From an uncultured Bacteroidales bacterium (GTDB taxonomy: Bacteria; Bacteroidota; Bacteroidia; Bacteroidales; P3), in contig CAMHDJ010000023.1 of the NCBI GenBank assembly GCA_946183915.1, positions 1-44,052 on the forward strand: 44,052 bases of DNA, written 5' to 3'. The translations under genes and the position numbers were made by a program. Below are positions 26,039 to 34,276 of the stretch, one piece after another (the stretch's first letter is position 1; each line of letters starts with the position of its first letter). The notes under the pieces are model-generated. The model saw only the letters and a program-made list of their open reading frames with translations. It had not been told where the DNA came from and did not search any database.

Positions 26039-28540
26039 TTAGTTATTAGTTTCTTCTGTTTCTTCGTTGTCGTATTTGTCTTTATCTTCTTCGTTCTTGC
26101 CCATCTTCTCGTCCGAATCGCCATAGCCATAACCGTAGCCATAGCCATAACCGTAGCCGTAGCCATAGCCGTAACCGTAGCCATAACCGTAGCCGTAGCC
26201 ATAGCCATACTTACGTTCGATGGACATGAGCTTCTTGTAGTGTACGTCGTTGAGCACGATTGACATGTTGGGGAAGGTCTGGTTGGTGTAGAGTTCGTCG
26301 ATGTTGGCCATCAGTCGTTTGTCGGTATGTCCGGCGCGGACGACAAAGACGGTCGTGTCGACCAGATGCTTGATGATATCGGTGTCGACCACCAGGCCTG
26401 TGGGGGCGGTGTCGAGAACGATGTAGTCGTAGTTCTTGCGCAACTCAGCCACCAGATTGTCGAGGCGCCCGTTGCCGAGCAACTCGGTGGGGTTGGGCGG
26501 GATGTGGCCGGTGAAGAGGCTGTCGACGCCGGCGCACATGATGTCGTGTTTGACGAGCGACTGCCAGTCGTCGGTCTTGCCAGCCAGGTAACTGCTGAGG
26601 CCGTGGTGCTTGCGCGAGAAGAAACTGCGCGTCATGATGCCGCGGCGCAGGTCGAGGTCGAGCACCACCACCCGCTTGCCGGCGATGGCGAAACTGGCAG
26701 CCAGGTTGGTGGAGATGAAGGTCTTACCCATACCGGCCTGGAGCGAGGTGACCATGATGACGGCTCCTCCATCCTGCTGGTGGTTGGTGTTCATAAAGTC
26801 GACCTTGGTGCGTAGCAGGCGGAACGACTCGGTCATGGTGTCGTGGTCGCCGTTCTCGACCACCAGGTCGCGTACATCGTCTTTCGGACGGGTCGGAATC
26901 TCACACAGGAAGGGAACCGACGTGTTCTGCATCACGTCGTTGTAGAACTTCACCTTGGTGTCCATCAGACGGCGCAGGAAGAAGACTGCCACCGGGATGA
27001 GCAGTCCGATGAGCAACCCATAGAGGGTGCTCTTTCGCTCGTTGGGAGCAATGGGGGTGCGGTTGATGCGGGCCGGATCGAGTATCTTGCCGTTGGGTTC
27101 GATGGAGGGACGGCTGATCATCAGCTCCTCGCGGCGGCTGAGCAGGTGCAGGTAGAGCTCCTCTTTGATCTTCTGCAGGCGCTCGATGTTCTCCAGGTAG
27201 AGCTGTTGCTGAGGCACCTGGCTCATCTTGTGGCTGGCGGCCGACTCGACGATCTGGGTCTCGGCGATGCGTTCCTGCAGCATGCCGACGTAGGCGTCCA
27301 GCAGGCGGTTCATCTGGTTGCGCAGGGTCAGCAGTTCGCTACGCTTGGCGCGGACGGTCGGGTTGTTGTGGGCGCCTTCGCTGTCCTGCAGTTCCAGTAC
27401 CAACTTGTTGTACTGCGAGATGAGGCGCATGATGTTCTCGTCGTCGAAGACGTTGCTGGGCGGGATGAGTTGCAGGTCGTCGCTGCTCTCGTTGCTCTGG
27501 ATGAGGTAGCGCGCCATGTTGAGTTGCCGGCGCAGGCGGGCAATCTCTTCCGACGACTCGATGCTGGTGGTCAGGTAGGTCTGGCCGAACGACGAGATGT
27601 CGAGCAGTTGGTGCTCGCGCTTGAAGCCTGCCAGGGCGTTCTCTTGTATGCCCAGGTCGGTCTGCAGCATCTTCAGACGTTCGTTGATGTAGTCGTAGGT
27701 CTCGGCAATGATGCGCTGCTTGTCCTTGATGGCGTCCTCGTTGTAGACCTTGATGGCTTCGTTGATGACCTCGGCCGCGCGGATGGGCGACGGGTCGTGG
27801 AGCGATATGTTGACGATGGTGTTAAAGTCGTCGTTGCGTGTGACGCTCAGGGCCGCGCGGTAGCGTTCGGCCGTGGCTGTCATGCTGTAGTGCGTCGCGG
27901 TGATGACCGACTTGTCGGCGCTGCTGTTGTAGAACCAGGTCTTCTCCACCATGATGCGGCCGAAGGGCATGGCGATCGTGTCGTTGAACCGGGCGCGCAA
28001 TGGGCGGGCGTCCTCGCCCATGTCGATGCTGTAGTAGTTGCTGTCGATGATGGTGATCTCCAGCGAGGCGTAGTCCTCTTCGCTGACGTCGATGAAGTGG
28101 ACGGCGATAGGTGCCTCGCCGTAGAGGTCTTTCGTGCGACCGATGAGGCGTGTCTTGGAAGTGTAGAAGACGTTGAGGTTCAGGTTCCGGGCCACCTCCA
28201 GCAGCGCGCTCTTCGAGGTGAATATCATCATCTCGTTGTTCACGTTGCTGTTGTAGAGTGCGCGGGTGTTGAACATGTTGCGCACCGAGGCTTCGCGCAT
28301 GGTGGTCTCTGCGTTGTTGTTGCCGGTCGAACTGCCCTTGATGAGGATGCGTGCGTTGCTCTCGTAGACGCGATCCTGGTGGCGCACCTTGTAGCCGGCG
28401 ATGCCCGCACCCAGCACGCCGCAGATCAGCAGCCAGTGCAGGTTGCGCAGCACGATGAAGAGCACGTCTTTCACATGCAGTTTCGGCCCTTTGTTGCCTT
28501 CCAGGAACGAGGTGTCGGTGCTATTTCTTTCGTCAGCCAT
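26039..28540 (-). CDS. Wzc-like polysaccharide co-polymerase and tyrosine autokinase
   Basis: An 833-residue inner-membrane protein that controls chain length and export. It has a Wzz domain with a first membrane span (about residues 28-50), a long periplasmic coiled-coil region (about 270-490), and a second span near 505-525 (LYGLLIGLLIPVAVFF). The cytoplasmic BY-kinase domain has Walker A SLQAGMGKTFIS (about 598-609), Walker A' VVVLDLDLRRG and Walker B YIVLDTAP (about 707). The C-terminal Tyr cluster is a perfect (Tyr-Gly)15 run (about 778-807) followed by an acidic tail. Autophosphorylation of such Tyr residues regulates export in the family. It lies 11 bases after the Wza-like gene. Confidence 0.95.
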   Translation of the reverse strand: MADERNSTDTSFLEGNKGPKLHVKDVLFIVLRNLHWLLICGVLGAGIAGYKVRHQDRVYESNARILIKGSSTGNNNAETTMREASVRNMFNTRALYNSNVNNEMMIFTSKSALLEVARNLNLNVFYTSKTRLIGRTKDLYGEAPIAVHFIDVSEEDYASLEITIIDSNYYSIDMGEDARPLRARFNDTIAMPFGRIMVEKTWFYNSSADKSVITATHYSMTATAERYRAALSVTRNDDFNTIVNISLHDPSPIRAAEVINEAIKVYNEDAIKDKQRIIAETYDYINERLKMLQTDLGIQENALAGFKREHQLLDISSFGQTYLTTSIESSEEIARLRRQLNMARYLIQSNESSDDLQLIPPSNVFDDENIMRLISQYNKLVLELQDSEGAHNNPTVRAKRSELLTLRNQMNRLLDAYVGMLQERIAETQIVESAASHKMSQVPQQQLYLENIERLQKIKEELYLHLLSRREELMISRPSIEPNGKILDPARINRTPIAPNERKSTLYGLLIGLLIPVAVFFLRRLMDTKVKFYNDVMQNTSVPFLCEIPTRPKDDVRDLVVENGDHDTMTESFRLLRTKVDFMNTNHQQDGGAVIMVTSLQAGMGKTFISTNLAASFAIAGKRVVVLDLDLRRGIMTRSFFSRKHHGLSSYLAGKTDDWQSLVKHDIMCAGVDSLFTGHIPPNPTELLGNGRLDNLVAELRKNYDYIVLDTAPTGLVVDTDIIKHLVDTTVFVVRAGHTDKRLMANIDELYTNQTFPNMSIVLNDVHYKKLMSIERKYGYGYGYGYGYGYGYGYGYGYGYGYGYGYGDSDEKMGKNEEDKDKYDNEETEETNN
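26120..26209 (-). repeat. Coding microsatellite for (Tyr-Gly)15
   Basis: Ninety bases encode fifteen alternating Tyr and Gly codons at the kinase C terminus. Tyr codons alternate irregularly between TAT and TAC and Gly between GGC and GGT. The DNA is therefore not a perfect repeat although the peptide is, which suggests selection on the peptide. Loss or gain of 6-base units would keep the frame. Confidence 0.95.
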
Positions 28541-28551
28541 GGGTCAGGAGG

Positions 28552-29346
28552 TTATTGGTTGAGTGAACGGTAGAGCGCTATTGAAGTCACCAGCGACGCC
28601 AGCGAAACAAAGGTCGAGACCAGGCCGTACCAGTAGCCGAACTCCGACCGCACGGTGCCGCTGTTGTAGTTGGGCATGATGATAAAGTCGTTCTGCTGCA
28701 GCATGAAGAAGGGGTCGTTGAAGACGTCGCTCGAGCGCGGGTCGAGGTAGCGCATCACCATCTTGCCGTTGATCTCACGCATCACGGCGATGCGGTCGCG
28801 GCGCGTGTAGTTGTCCAGGCCACCCGCGAGGGCCAAGGCCTCCAGGAAGGTGCAGCGCTCGTTGGGAATGTTGAGCACTTTGCCGGTGCCGTTGCCGAGG
28901 AAGAATATCTTGAAGTTGGTGAATCGCACGGTGACAAACGGATCCGGAATATAACCGCCCTGCTGCAGCATGTGGGTCAGCGAGTCCTGCAACTCCAGGC
29001 GCGTCAGGCCCGCCACGTGTATCCGGCCCAACGTCGGCAGGTCGATGTTGCCGTCCACATCCACCAGGTAGCCCTGCATGTACTGGCCCTGCATGCCTTG
29101 GGTCTGGTTCGTGTTCTGGTTGAACGGGGTCGCCAGGTCGGCATTCTTCATGTCCGACGACATGACGTTGATATACAGCTGGTCATACGGAGCGATCACT
29201 GCCTCGAAGCGGTTTTCGATCTCGATCTGGCTCCCGTGCGTCATGTCTTGCAGGTAATCCACCCTGCGGGTGGTGACGCATGCGCTGCACAGCACCGTCA
29301 GCGCCAGAACCGTCATCACGTGTATTATATTCTTCCGTCTTTTCAT
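28552..29346 (-). CDS. Wza-like polysaccharide export lipoprotein
   Basis: Forms the outer-membrane export channel for capsule or exopolysaccharide together with the Wzc-like protein. The product is 264 residues from ATG 29346: MKRRKNIIHVMTVLALTVLC, then the lipobox SAC. A poly-export domain follows (APYDQLYINVMSS; YLVDVDGNIDLPTLGRIHVA), then a SLBB-type domain (KIFFLGNGTGKVLNIPNE, FLEALALAGGL). A C-terminal hydrophobic segment (YGLVSTFVSLASLVTSIALY) probably spans the outer membrane, as in Bacteroidetes relatives. ATGs at 29355, 29358 and 29385 are possible but add residues before the signal peptide. Confidence 0.93.
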   Translation of the reverse strand: MKRRKNIIHVMTVLALTVLCSACVTTRRVDYLQDMTHGSQIEIENRFEAVIAPYDQLYINVMSSDMKNADLATPFNQNTNQTQGMQGQYMQGYLVDVDGNIDLPTLGRIHVAGLTRLELQDSLTHMLQQGGYIPDPFVTVRFTNFKIFFLGNGTGKVLNIPNERCTFLEALALAGGLDNYTRRDRIAVMREINGKMVMRYLDPRSSDVFNDPFFMLQQNDFIIMPNYNSGTVRSEFGYWYGLVSTFVSLASLVTSIALYRSLNQ

Positions 29347-29682
29347 GTTGGCCATCATGAATTTTAAAGCATTTAAACGCACCATTGTGTATTTTATTGT
29401 TGTATTATTTTTAAATTATAGTTAATAATTGTTAAAGTTTAACACATTTTTCTCTCGATCGGCAAATCGGGTTCCCGTCGGCATATTCTTGAGTCTTTCA
29501 TGCTTCTTTCCCCCATCATCCAGGCATCATCCAGGCATCATCCAGGCATCATCCAGGCATCAACTAGGCATCAACTAGGCATAAATCCGCTTTTATCCCT
29601 GCATCATCCCTGCATCATCCCTGCATCCCCTCTGCATCCCCTCTGCATCATCTCTGCATAAAACCGTCCGTGACGCTCGGTT
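29347..29682. other. 336-bp non-coding gap in the polysaccharide locus
   Basis: On the minus strand this gap follows the deacetylase-like gene and precedes the Wza-like gene. It holds 11-bp array B (29514-29656) and, next to the Wza start, a very AT-rich stretch (about 29380-29450) that could carry a promoter. No sequence matching both -33 and -7 consensus boxes was found there. Confidence 0.7.
29514..29656 (-). repeat. 11-bp tandem array B (inverted GATGCC family)
   Basis: 143 bases make exactly thirteen 11-bp periods. Read on the plus strand: CATCATCCAGG four times (29514-29557), CATCAACTAGG twice (29558-29579), a diverged 22-base double unit (29580-29601), CATCATCCCTG twice, CATCCCCTCTG twice and CATCATCTCTG once (29646-29656). 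These are reverse complements of the units in array A (CATCAACTAGG is a permuted complement of GATGCCTAGTT). Adjacent identical copies point to local duplication of variants. Confidence 0.95.
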
Positions 29683-30429
29683 CTATGCCTGTTGATGCTG
29701 GCTATACACGATGAGGCGCTTGGCTTGGTTTTTCCACCATTGGCCGACGGCCTCCACCGCCCAGGGCACCCCGGCCGGCATCCATCGTTGCGGATGGGTG
29801 TTGATCAGGAGCGAACGGCTGTGTATGGGGTGGTTCAAGTCGCTGAGAACATGTATGATATCGTCGGTTGTGTGGAAGACGAGCCCCTCCTGTTCCCAAC
29901 GCTTCTGGTATTGTGGCACTTTGTCCCTGACGCTCACGCGGTAGCCGTCCCACCGGCGGCCGGTGTCGGTCAGGTAGAGCGTCTTCGAGAAGTCGGTGTC
30001 GAGCATCGGCTCGTAGTCGATGCCCAAGGCGTGTATATCGTGCTGTTTCCAAATGTCTTGGCTGTCGTATGGCGACCGCGGGCTGCCGTGGGCGCAGGCA
30101 GTCCGGACGGGCACCAGCTGTCGCAGCTGCTCCAGGTTGCGGCAGAAGTCCTCGTAGGCCGCCTCCAGGTCGCCGTGGGTGGTGGTCAGGCACTCGTAGT
30201 GGTAGCCCGCTTCATGCCCCAGTGCCACTATGGCCCGGATGGTCTCCGCATGGCTCGTAAAGTGCATGGAACGAAAGTAATAGGTTGCTTTCGCACCGCG
30301 GCTGGCCTCCAGCTGTGCCACCCGCAGCGAGAACTCGGGCTTCAGGTCTACATCATGCCTGATTCTATGGTCTTTATGCCTCGCGAGCGCCGTCAGCAGC
30401 TCGCCGTATTTCTCCAGTGTGAAGTCCAT
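29683..30429 (-). CDS. Polysaccharide deacetylase-like protein
   Basis: A 248-residue cytoplasmic-looking protein without signal peptide. The RHDVD motif (residues 24-28) matches the metal-binding Asp pair of NodB-type deacetylases. AGYHYE near residue 75 supplies a His, and the late INTHPQRW stretch supplies another. Such proteins in polysaccharide loci probably act on sugars or sugar precursors; the substrate is unknown. It starts 3 bases after the DUF354 gene. Its last codons (QHQQA, stop) come from sequence resembling one GATGCC-type repeat unit. Confidence 0.82.
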   Translation of the reverse strand: MDFTLEKYGELLTALARHKDHRIRHDVDLKPEFSLRVAQLEASRGAKATYYFRSMHFTSHAETIRAIVALGHEAGYHYECLTTTHGDLEAAYEDFCRNLEQLRQLVPVRTACAHGSPRSPYDSQDIWKQHDIHALGIDYEPMLDTDFSKTLYLTDTGRRWDGYRVSVRDKVPQYQKRWEQEGLVFHTTDDIIHVLSDLNHPIHSRSLLINTHPQRWMPAGVPWAVEAVGQWWKNQAKRLIVYSQHQQA

Positions 30430-30432
30430 GGG

Positions 30433-31470
30433 TTATCGGTCAAGGGTTTCAATCACCTCCACGAGGAAGGCGGTTACGTCGATTTTATCCTTCAGCATAG
30501 CGTCTCGCCGATCCCGGAAGGTTTCTCTTAGGTTCTTGGAATCAAGTAGTTCTTCGATCTTTTGGTATAGTTGTTCGGGTTGGCTGGAGGGTATGCCATA
30601 GGTGAGACGGTATTTGTGCTCCAGCTCCTCGAGCACACCGATCTTGCCGGCGAAGTCGTTGAACCGGATGGAGGGTGTCCCCAGCATGGCGGCTTCCACG
30701 GCCATGCTCTGGCTGTCGCCGATGTAAAGGCTGGCGAAAGCCATAATGTGGTGTATGTCAATCGGGTTGATGTGCAGGCGATAGGGCTCCAACTGTGGCG
30801 ACAGGGGGCGCTCCGAGGTGATGTACACCTGGCCGTGAGGGGCCAGAAGGGCGATCATCTTCTGCGCTATCTCGTCGCTGATGCCGTGGGCATGTGCGCT
30901 GACATCGTGGTAGGCTGTGAGTTGCGCGAAGCGGAGCAGGAAGTAGGGCCTGTCGTGGGGGAAGTAACGGTCCACGACCGCGGGGTCGGGTGTGAAGCGG
31001 TTGGGGTGGAGGTAGGCCAGCTTGTGGAAGCCCTCGTAGTGTGTCGTCTTCGACTCCAGGGGGCCGTTGTTGCAGGGAGTGGGGGAGAGGTATCGGTCGC
31101 AGAAGGGCCGGACGGCCTTGATGAATTGAGGCACGATGGCGGCGTCATCCTCGGCCATGATGACCGACCGGCGACGCAGCAGCCATGCCACCTGTGCCAC
31201 CTCGGGCGTTGACCCTACGAGGACGTCGACCCTGTGGCGCAGTGTGAAGCAGAATACCCGCCAGAGCCTGAGTATCAGGGTGAAGGCGCTCTTCTTTCCG
31301 CTGGGGAGAATGTTGACGTACGGCATGCCGGATTGGCGCAGCAGATCCTCGAGGATGTCCTTCTTGCGGATCAGCACAAAGACTTGATGGCCATCGTGTT
31401 GCAGGTCGGCGATGGCGTTCTTGAAGAGGTGGTAGTGTGCGGGGTGGCCCAGTTGGAAGAGTACTCTCAT
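30433..31470 (-). CDS. DUF354-type protein (GT-B fold, UDP-GlcNAc 2-epimerase-like)
   Basis: A 345-residue product from the ATG at 31470, which overlaps the upstream TGA as ATGA. The N terminus MRVLFQLGHPAHYHLFKNAI, with GHPAH, is typical of DUF354 proteins, a GT-B-like fold related to UDP-GlcNAc 2-epimerases and glycosyltransferases. The late stretch FASLYIGDSQSMAVEAAMLG matches their nucleotide-binding loop, followed by GTPSIRFND. It is probably a glycosyltransferase or sugar-nucleotide enzyme of the locus. The longer frame to 31611 is an out-of-frame overlap with the neighbour. Confidence 0.85.
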   Translation of the reverse strand: MRVLFQLGHPAHYHLFKNAIADLQHDGHQVFVLIRKKDILEDLLRQSGMPYVNILPSGKKSAFTLILRLWRVFCFTLRHRVDVLVGSTPEVAQVAWLLRRRSVIMAEDDAAIVPQFIKAVRPFCDRYLSPTPCNNGPLESKTTHYEGFHKLAYLHPNRFTPDPAVVDRYFPHDRPYFLLRFAQLTAYHDVSAHAHGISDEIAQKMIALLAPHGQVYITSERPLSPQLEPYRLHINPIDIHHIMAFASLYIGDSQSMAVEAAMLGTPSIRFNDFAGKIGVLEELEHKYRLTYGIPSSQPEQLYQKIEELLDSKNLRETFRDRRDAMLKDKIDVTAFLVEVIETLDR

Positions 31471-31964
31471 AGCTGTTTGATGACTTTGGCCGGCACCCCT
31501 CCGACGAGGGTCCGTGCAGGGACGTCTTTGGTCACAACGGCACCGGTGGCCACGACGGCTTCGTCGCCGATGGTGACACCGTAGATGATGGTGACGTTGG
31601 GCATGATCCACACGCGCTCGCCGATGGTAACCGGTTTGACTTCAAGAGGATATATCTCCTTCAGCGGTGTCTGGGTGGGGATGCAGCCGTGGGCGGTGAT
31701 GGTGCATCGGTCGCCGATGGCGGTGTGGTCGCCGATGGTGATTTGTTCGGGGAAGGCGCGGTCGAAGAGGCAGTCGTGGCCGATGTACACGTCGTGGCCT
31801 ACGCGGACCCCGCTCCAGCGGGTCATAGCGTGCCGCCACCCCTTGAAGGGGACGAAGAACATCAGGCGCGACAGGCTGAACCGCCAGAACTGGACAAGGG
31901 TGTACTTCATCCGTCCGCCTGCGCTGTCGAGCCCGTGGTATTGTAGAATCTCTTTACTGGGCAT
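31467..31964 (-). CDS. Hexapeptide-repeat O-acyltransferase
   Basis: A 165-residue left-handed beta-helix acyltransferase, WbbJ or serine-acetyltransferase-like. Hexapeptide repeats run from about residue 52 to 150 (VRVGHDVYIGHDCLFD; ITIGDHTAIGDRCTI; VTIGERVWIMPNVTI; VTIGDEAVVATGAVVTKDV), ending GGVPAKVIK, the usual C-terminal hallmark. The His in ITAHGC is a plausible catalytic base. It would acetylate a sugar of the repeat unit. It is flanked by a CapK-like gene (3-base gap) and the DUF354 gene (ATGA overlap). Confidence 0.92.
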   Translation of the reverse strand: MPSKEILQYHGLDSAGGRMKYTLVQFWRFSLSRLMFFVPFKGWRHAMTRWSGVRVGHDVYIGHDCLFDRAFPEQITIGDHTAIGDRCTITAHGCIPTQTPLKEIYPLEVKPVTIGERVWIMPNVTIIYGVTIGDEAVVATGAVVTKDVPARTLVGGVPAKVIKQL

Positions 31965-31967
31965 GGG

Positions 31968-33269
31968 TTATTCGTCTATGATGGTGAGGTATTTGTTGTT
32001 GTGCATGAGTGGAATATGCTCGACGGTTTGGACTTCGACCGGGGTGTCCAGCTCGGATGACCAGTAGTCTGCCACCGACTGGCGGATGCCTTCGTTGAAT
32101 CGGTCGTTGACGATCAGGCGTATCAGCACACTGCCGTCCTTTTTGCGGACTACCTGGAATGCATCCACACTGTGTTGGGTCTGATAGCTGAAATAGTCGT
32201 CAATCACCTGGCCGGTGAAGCGCTTTCCGTTGGAGCTGCTGAGTAGCTCACACTTGCGTCCTACGATACGGGAAATCGATCCATGGTCGTCAAGCATCAG
32301 CAGGTCTTGAGTGTCATAACGGATGAACGGCATGGCCATGTTCCACAGGTCGGTGCCTACGGAGCGGCCAACGCCGTGCTGAATGGGTTTGCCGTCGGAG
32401 TCCAACACCTCCAGGATACCGTATTCCCGGCTTACGTGGTAGCCGTCGTGCAGTGGGCTCTCGGCGGTGTTCGGTGTCCCTTCGCAACTATAGGCATCGA
32501 TGACGTCACAGCCGAAGGCCCGCTCGATAGTGGTGCGGAAAGGGGCAGGCAGCGTGGCACTGGTAGTCATAATGTGACGTGGCGTATACGTATATTTGCC
32601 CGGATGCTCTTCGCGATAACGTGCAAGATAGTAGATCGCGTTCGGGTGGGTTCGTATAATGCTGGGTTTTGTCTGTTCAAAAAGGTCTAGAATGGATGCC
32701 AGCGTTTGATCGTCAAGAGAGTGGAAAGGAATGACGATCCCATTGGTCAATTTGTCTTGAAGTCTCTTTATGTGGCTTTCTCGTGGCGAACTGCTGAGTT
32801 TGACGTAGCGGTCGCCTAATCGATAGTCTGCATCGTACCATGTACGTAGTTTTGCCGCTGTATTGAGAGAGTAGGCTTCTCGAGTGATGTAGTATTCGAA
32901 TGGTTCGCCGGTCGACCCGCTGGAGTGGGCCGTCAGACGTTGGGTTATATTGTCGGCCACAAAGCGGTCCACCCCTTCGTGGCGTATAATGGACTTGCTG
33001 ACAATAGGGAGTTTCGACAGGTCGTCGATGTTGCGGAAGTCGTTGGGTGTGGCTCCGTTCTGCCGGAACCAATCGCGATAGTAAGGGACATGGGTGGCGG
33101 CGTGGTGGATGAGAATGCGGAATCGTTCGTTCTGGAAGTCACGCATCTGTTCGTCGTTCCATAGAGCGGAGCGTTTCAAAAACTGTAGCCATCGGTAGAC
33201 GGACTGTCTATTGACAATGTCGCTGATTGGCAGAATGAGGTATTCTGTCAGTAATTGTCTGGGTTTCAT
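31968..33269 (-). CDS. CapK/PaaK-like adenylate-forming enzyme
   Basis: A 433-residue product from the ATG at 33269 (ATGA overlap with the upstream GT4 stop). It resembles phenylacetate-CoA-ligase-like proteins of capsule loci (CapK). The nucleotide-binding loop is TAHSSGSTGEPFEYY (about residues 117-131). Later come DAYSCEGTPNTAES, the RYDTQDL adenylation-type motif and RIVGRKCELL. The substrate is unknown. In such loci these enzymes are thought to activate an acyl or amino-acid substituent for the polysaccharide. Upstream in-frame extension to 33383 is a shadow. Confidence 0.9.
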   Translation of the reverse strand: MKPRQLLTEYLILPISDIVNRQSVYRWLQFLKRSALWNDEQMRDFQNERFRILIHHAATHVPYYRDWFRQNGATPNDFRNIDDLSKLPIVSKSIIRHEGVDRFVADNITQRLTAHSSGSTGEPFEYYITREAYSLNTAAKLRTWYDADYRLGDRYVKLSSSPRESHIKRLQDKLTNGIVIPFHSLDDQTLASILDLFEQTKPSIIRTHPNAIYYLARYREEHPGKYTYTPRHIMTTSATLPAPFRTTIERAFGCDVIDAYSCEGTPNTAESPLHDGYHVSREYGILEVLDSDGKPIQHGVGRSVGTDLWNMAMPFIRYDTQDLLMLDDHGSISRIVGRKCELLSSSNGKRFTGQVIDDYFSYQTQHSVDAFQVVRKKDGSVLIRLIVNDRFNEGIRQSVADYWSSELDTPVEVQTVEHIPLMHNNKYLTIIDE

Positions 33270-34267
33270 GGGTTGTATGAGTGGAGAATTTTGTCTTTGA
33301 TTGATGACCATGAGTATTGTTGTACGGCCTTGTGTGCAAGTGTGGTCATTCTCTGTACGTGTTCGGGATGGCCCACGGCCCACAGCATCTGTTCGGCCAG
33401 TTGGTCGGCGTTGTCGCTATCGAACAATAGACCGGTCTTGCCGTCCTCGATCATGTAGGGTACGCCGCCTACACGCGATGAGATGACCAGCAGCCCGGCG
33501 TTCATGGCCTCGAGGAGTGACACCGGCATGTTGTCCACCTTCGGGGCTGAGAGCATGATGTCGGCTTGATCGAGATGGCGGTATATCTCACTGTTGTCCA
33601 CGCGACCGGTGAAGGTTACATTCTTCAGTTTCATTGCGCTGACTTGTTGCACCAATGCCTCGTGTTGTGATCCGTCGCCAACAAGTGTGAGTGTCGCATC
33701 CGGTAGCTGCTTTTGGACTTGTAGGAAGGCTTGTAGGATGCAGGGGATGTTGTAGAGTGGCTCATGGGCACGTACACAGATAAAGTGGGGCTTCAAGGTT
33801 GTTCGTTCACGATAGTGTGAACTGTCCAACTCTATGATATTGGGAATGATGGTGTAGGGTATTTGGTGCTTGTTGAACACCTGTGCCAGGAATCCCGAAA
33901 GGACGATGTTCTGGTTGGTGTGCATCAGATAATGTCGCACCAACTTTGAATGCTGGTCAAAGAAGGTCTCGGCCCCACCTCCATGGTAGGTTAACACAAC
34001 TCGCTTCCCTAATTGCCGTCCGACCGTCACCCCTAAAACCGCCGGCAGGAATCCCCAGCCGGAACAGCAATGGATGTGTAGTACATCATAGTTCTCAGCC
34101 TCTTTTCGCAATCGGGGAGGGATACTTAAACGCCAGAAGAAAGACCCTTTGGTGGAAAAAATGTCGGCGGTGTGGCCTTCCTCCCGCAGTTTACGCTGCA
34201 GAATCTCCACCTGCCCCGAGATTCCCCCTACGCCAGGTTTATAGTTGCAGATCAACAGTATTTTCAT
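33266..34267 (-). CDS. Glycosyltransferase family 4 type
   Basis: A 333-residue GT-B glycosyltransferase. The N-terminal acceptor domain begins MKILLICNYKPGVGGISGQV. The donor domain includes the strand CVRAHEPLYNIPCILQAF, LTLVGDGSQ, and the nucleotide-sugar motif APKVDNMPVSLLEAMNAGLL, with the Glu of the EX7E-like motif, then VGGVPYMI. It should act at the cytoplasmic face on lipid-linked repeat-unit sugars. Donor and linkage cannot be told. Confidence 0.95.
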   Translation of the reverse strand: MKILLICNYKPGVGGISGQVEILQRKLREEGHTADIFSTKGSFFWRLSIPPRLRKEAENYDVLHIHCCSGWGFLPAVLGVTVGRQLGKRVVLTYHGGGAETFFDQHSKLVRHYLMHTNQNIVLSGFLAQVFNKHQIPYTIIPNIIELDSSHYRERTTLKPHFICVRAHEPLYNIPCILQAFLQVQKQLPDATLTLVGDGSQHEALVQQVSAMKLKNVTFTGRVDNSEIYRHLDQADIMLSAPKVDNMPVSLLEAMNAGLLVISSRVGGVPYMIEDGKTGLLFDSDNADQLAEQMLWAVGHPEHVQRMTTLAHKAVQQYSWSSIKDKILHSYNP

Positions 34268-34276
34268 TGCAATGTA

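Noticed and set aside
26843-28573. A 576-codon open frame antisense to the Wzc-like gene
   Set aside because: The opposite strand encodes a clear BY-kinase with Walker motifs; this frame is a composition effect.
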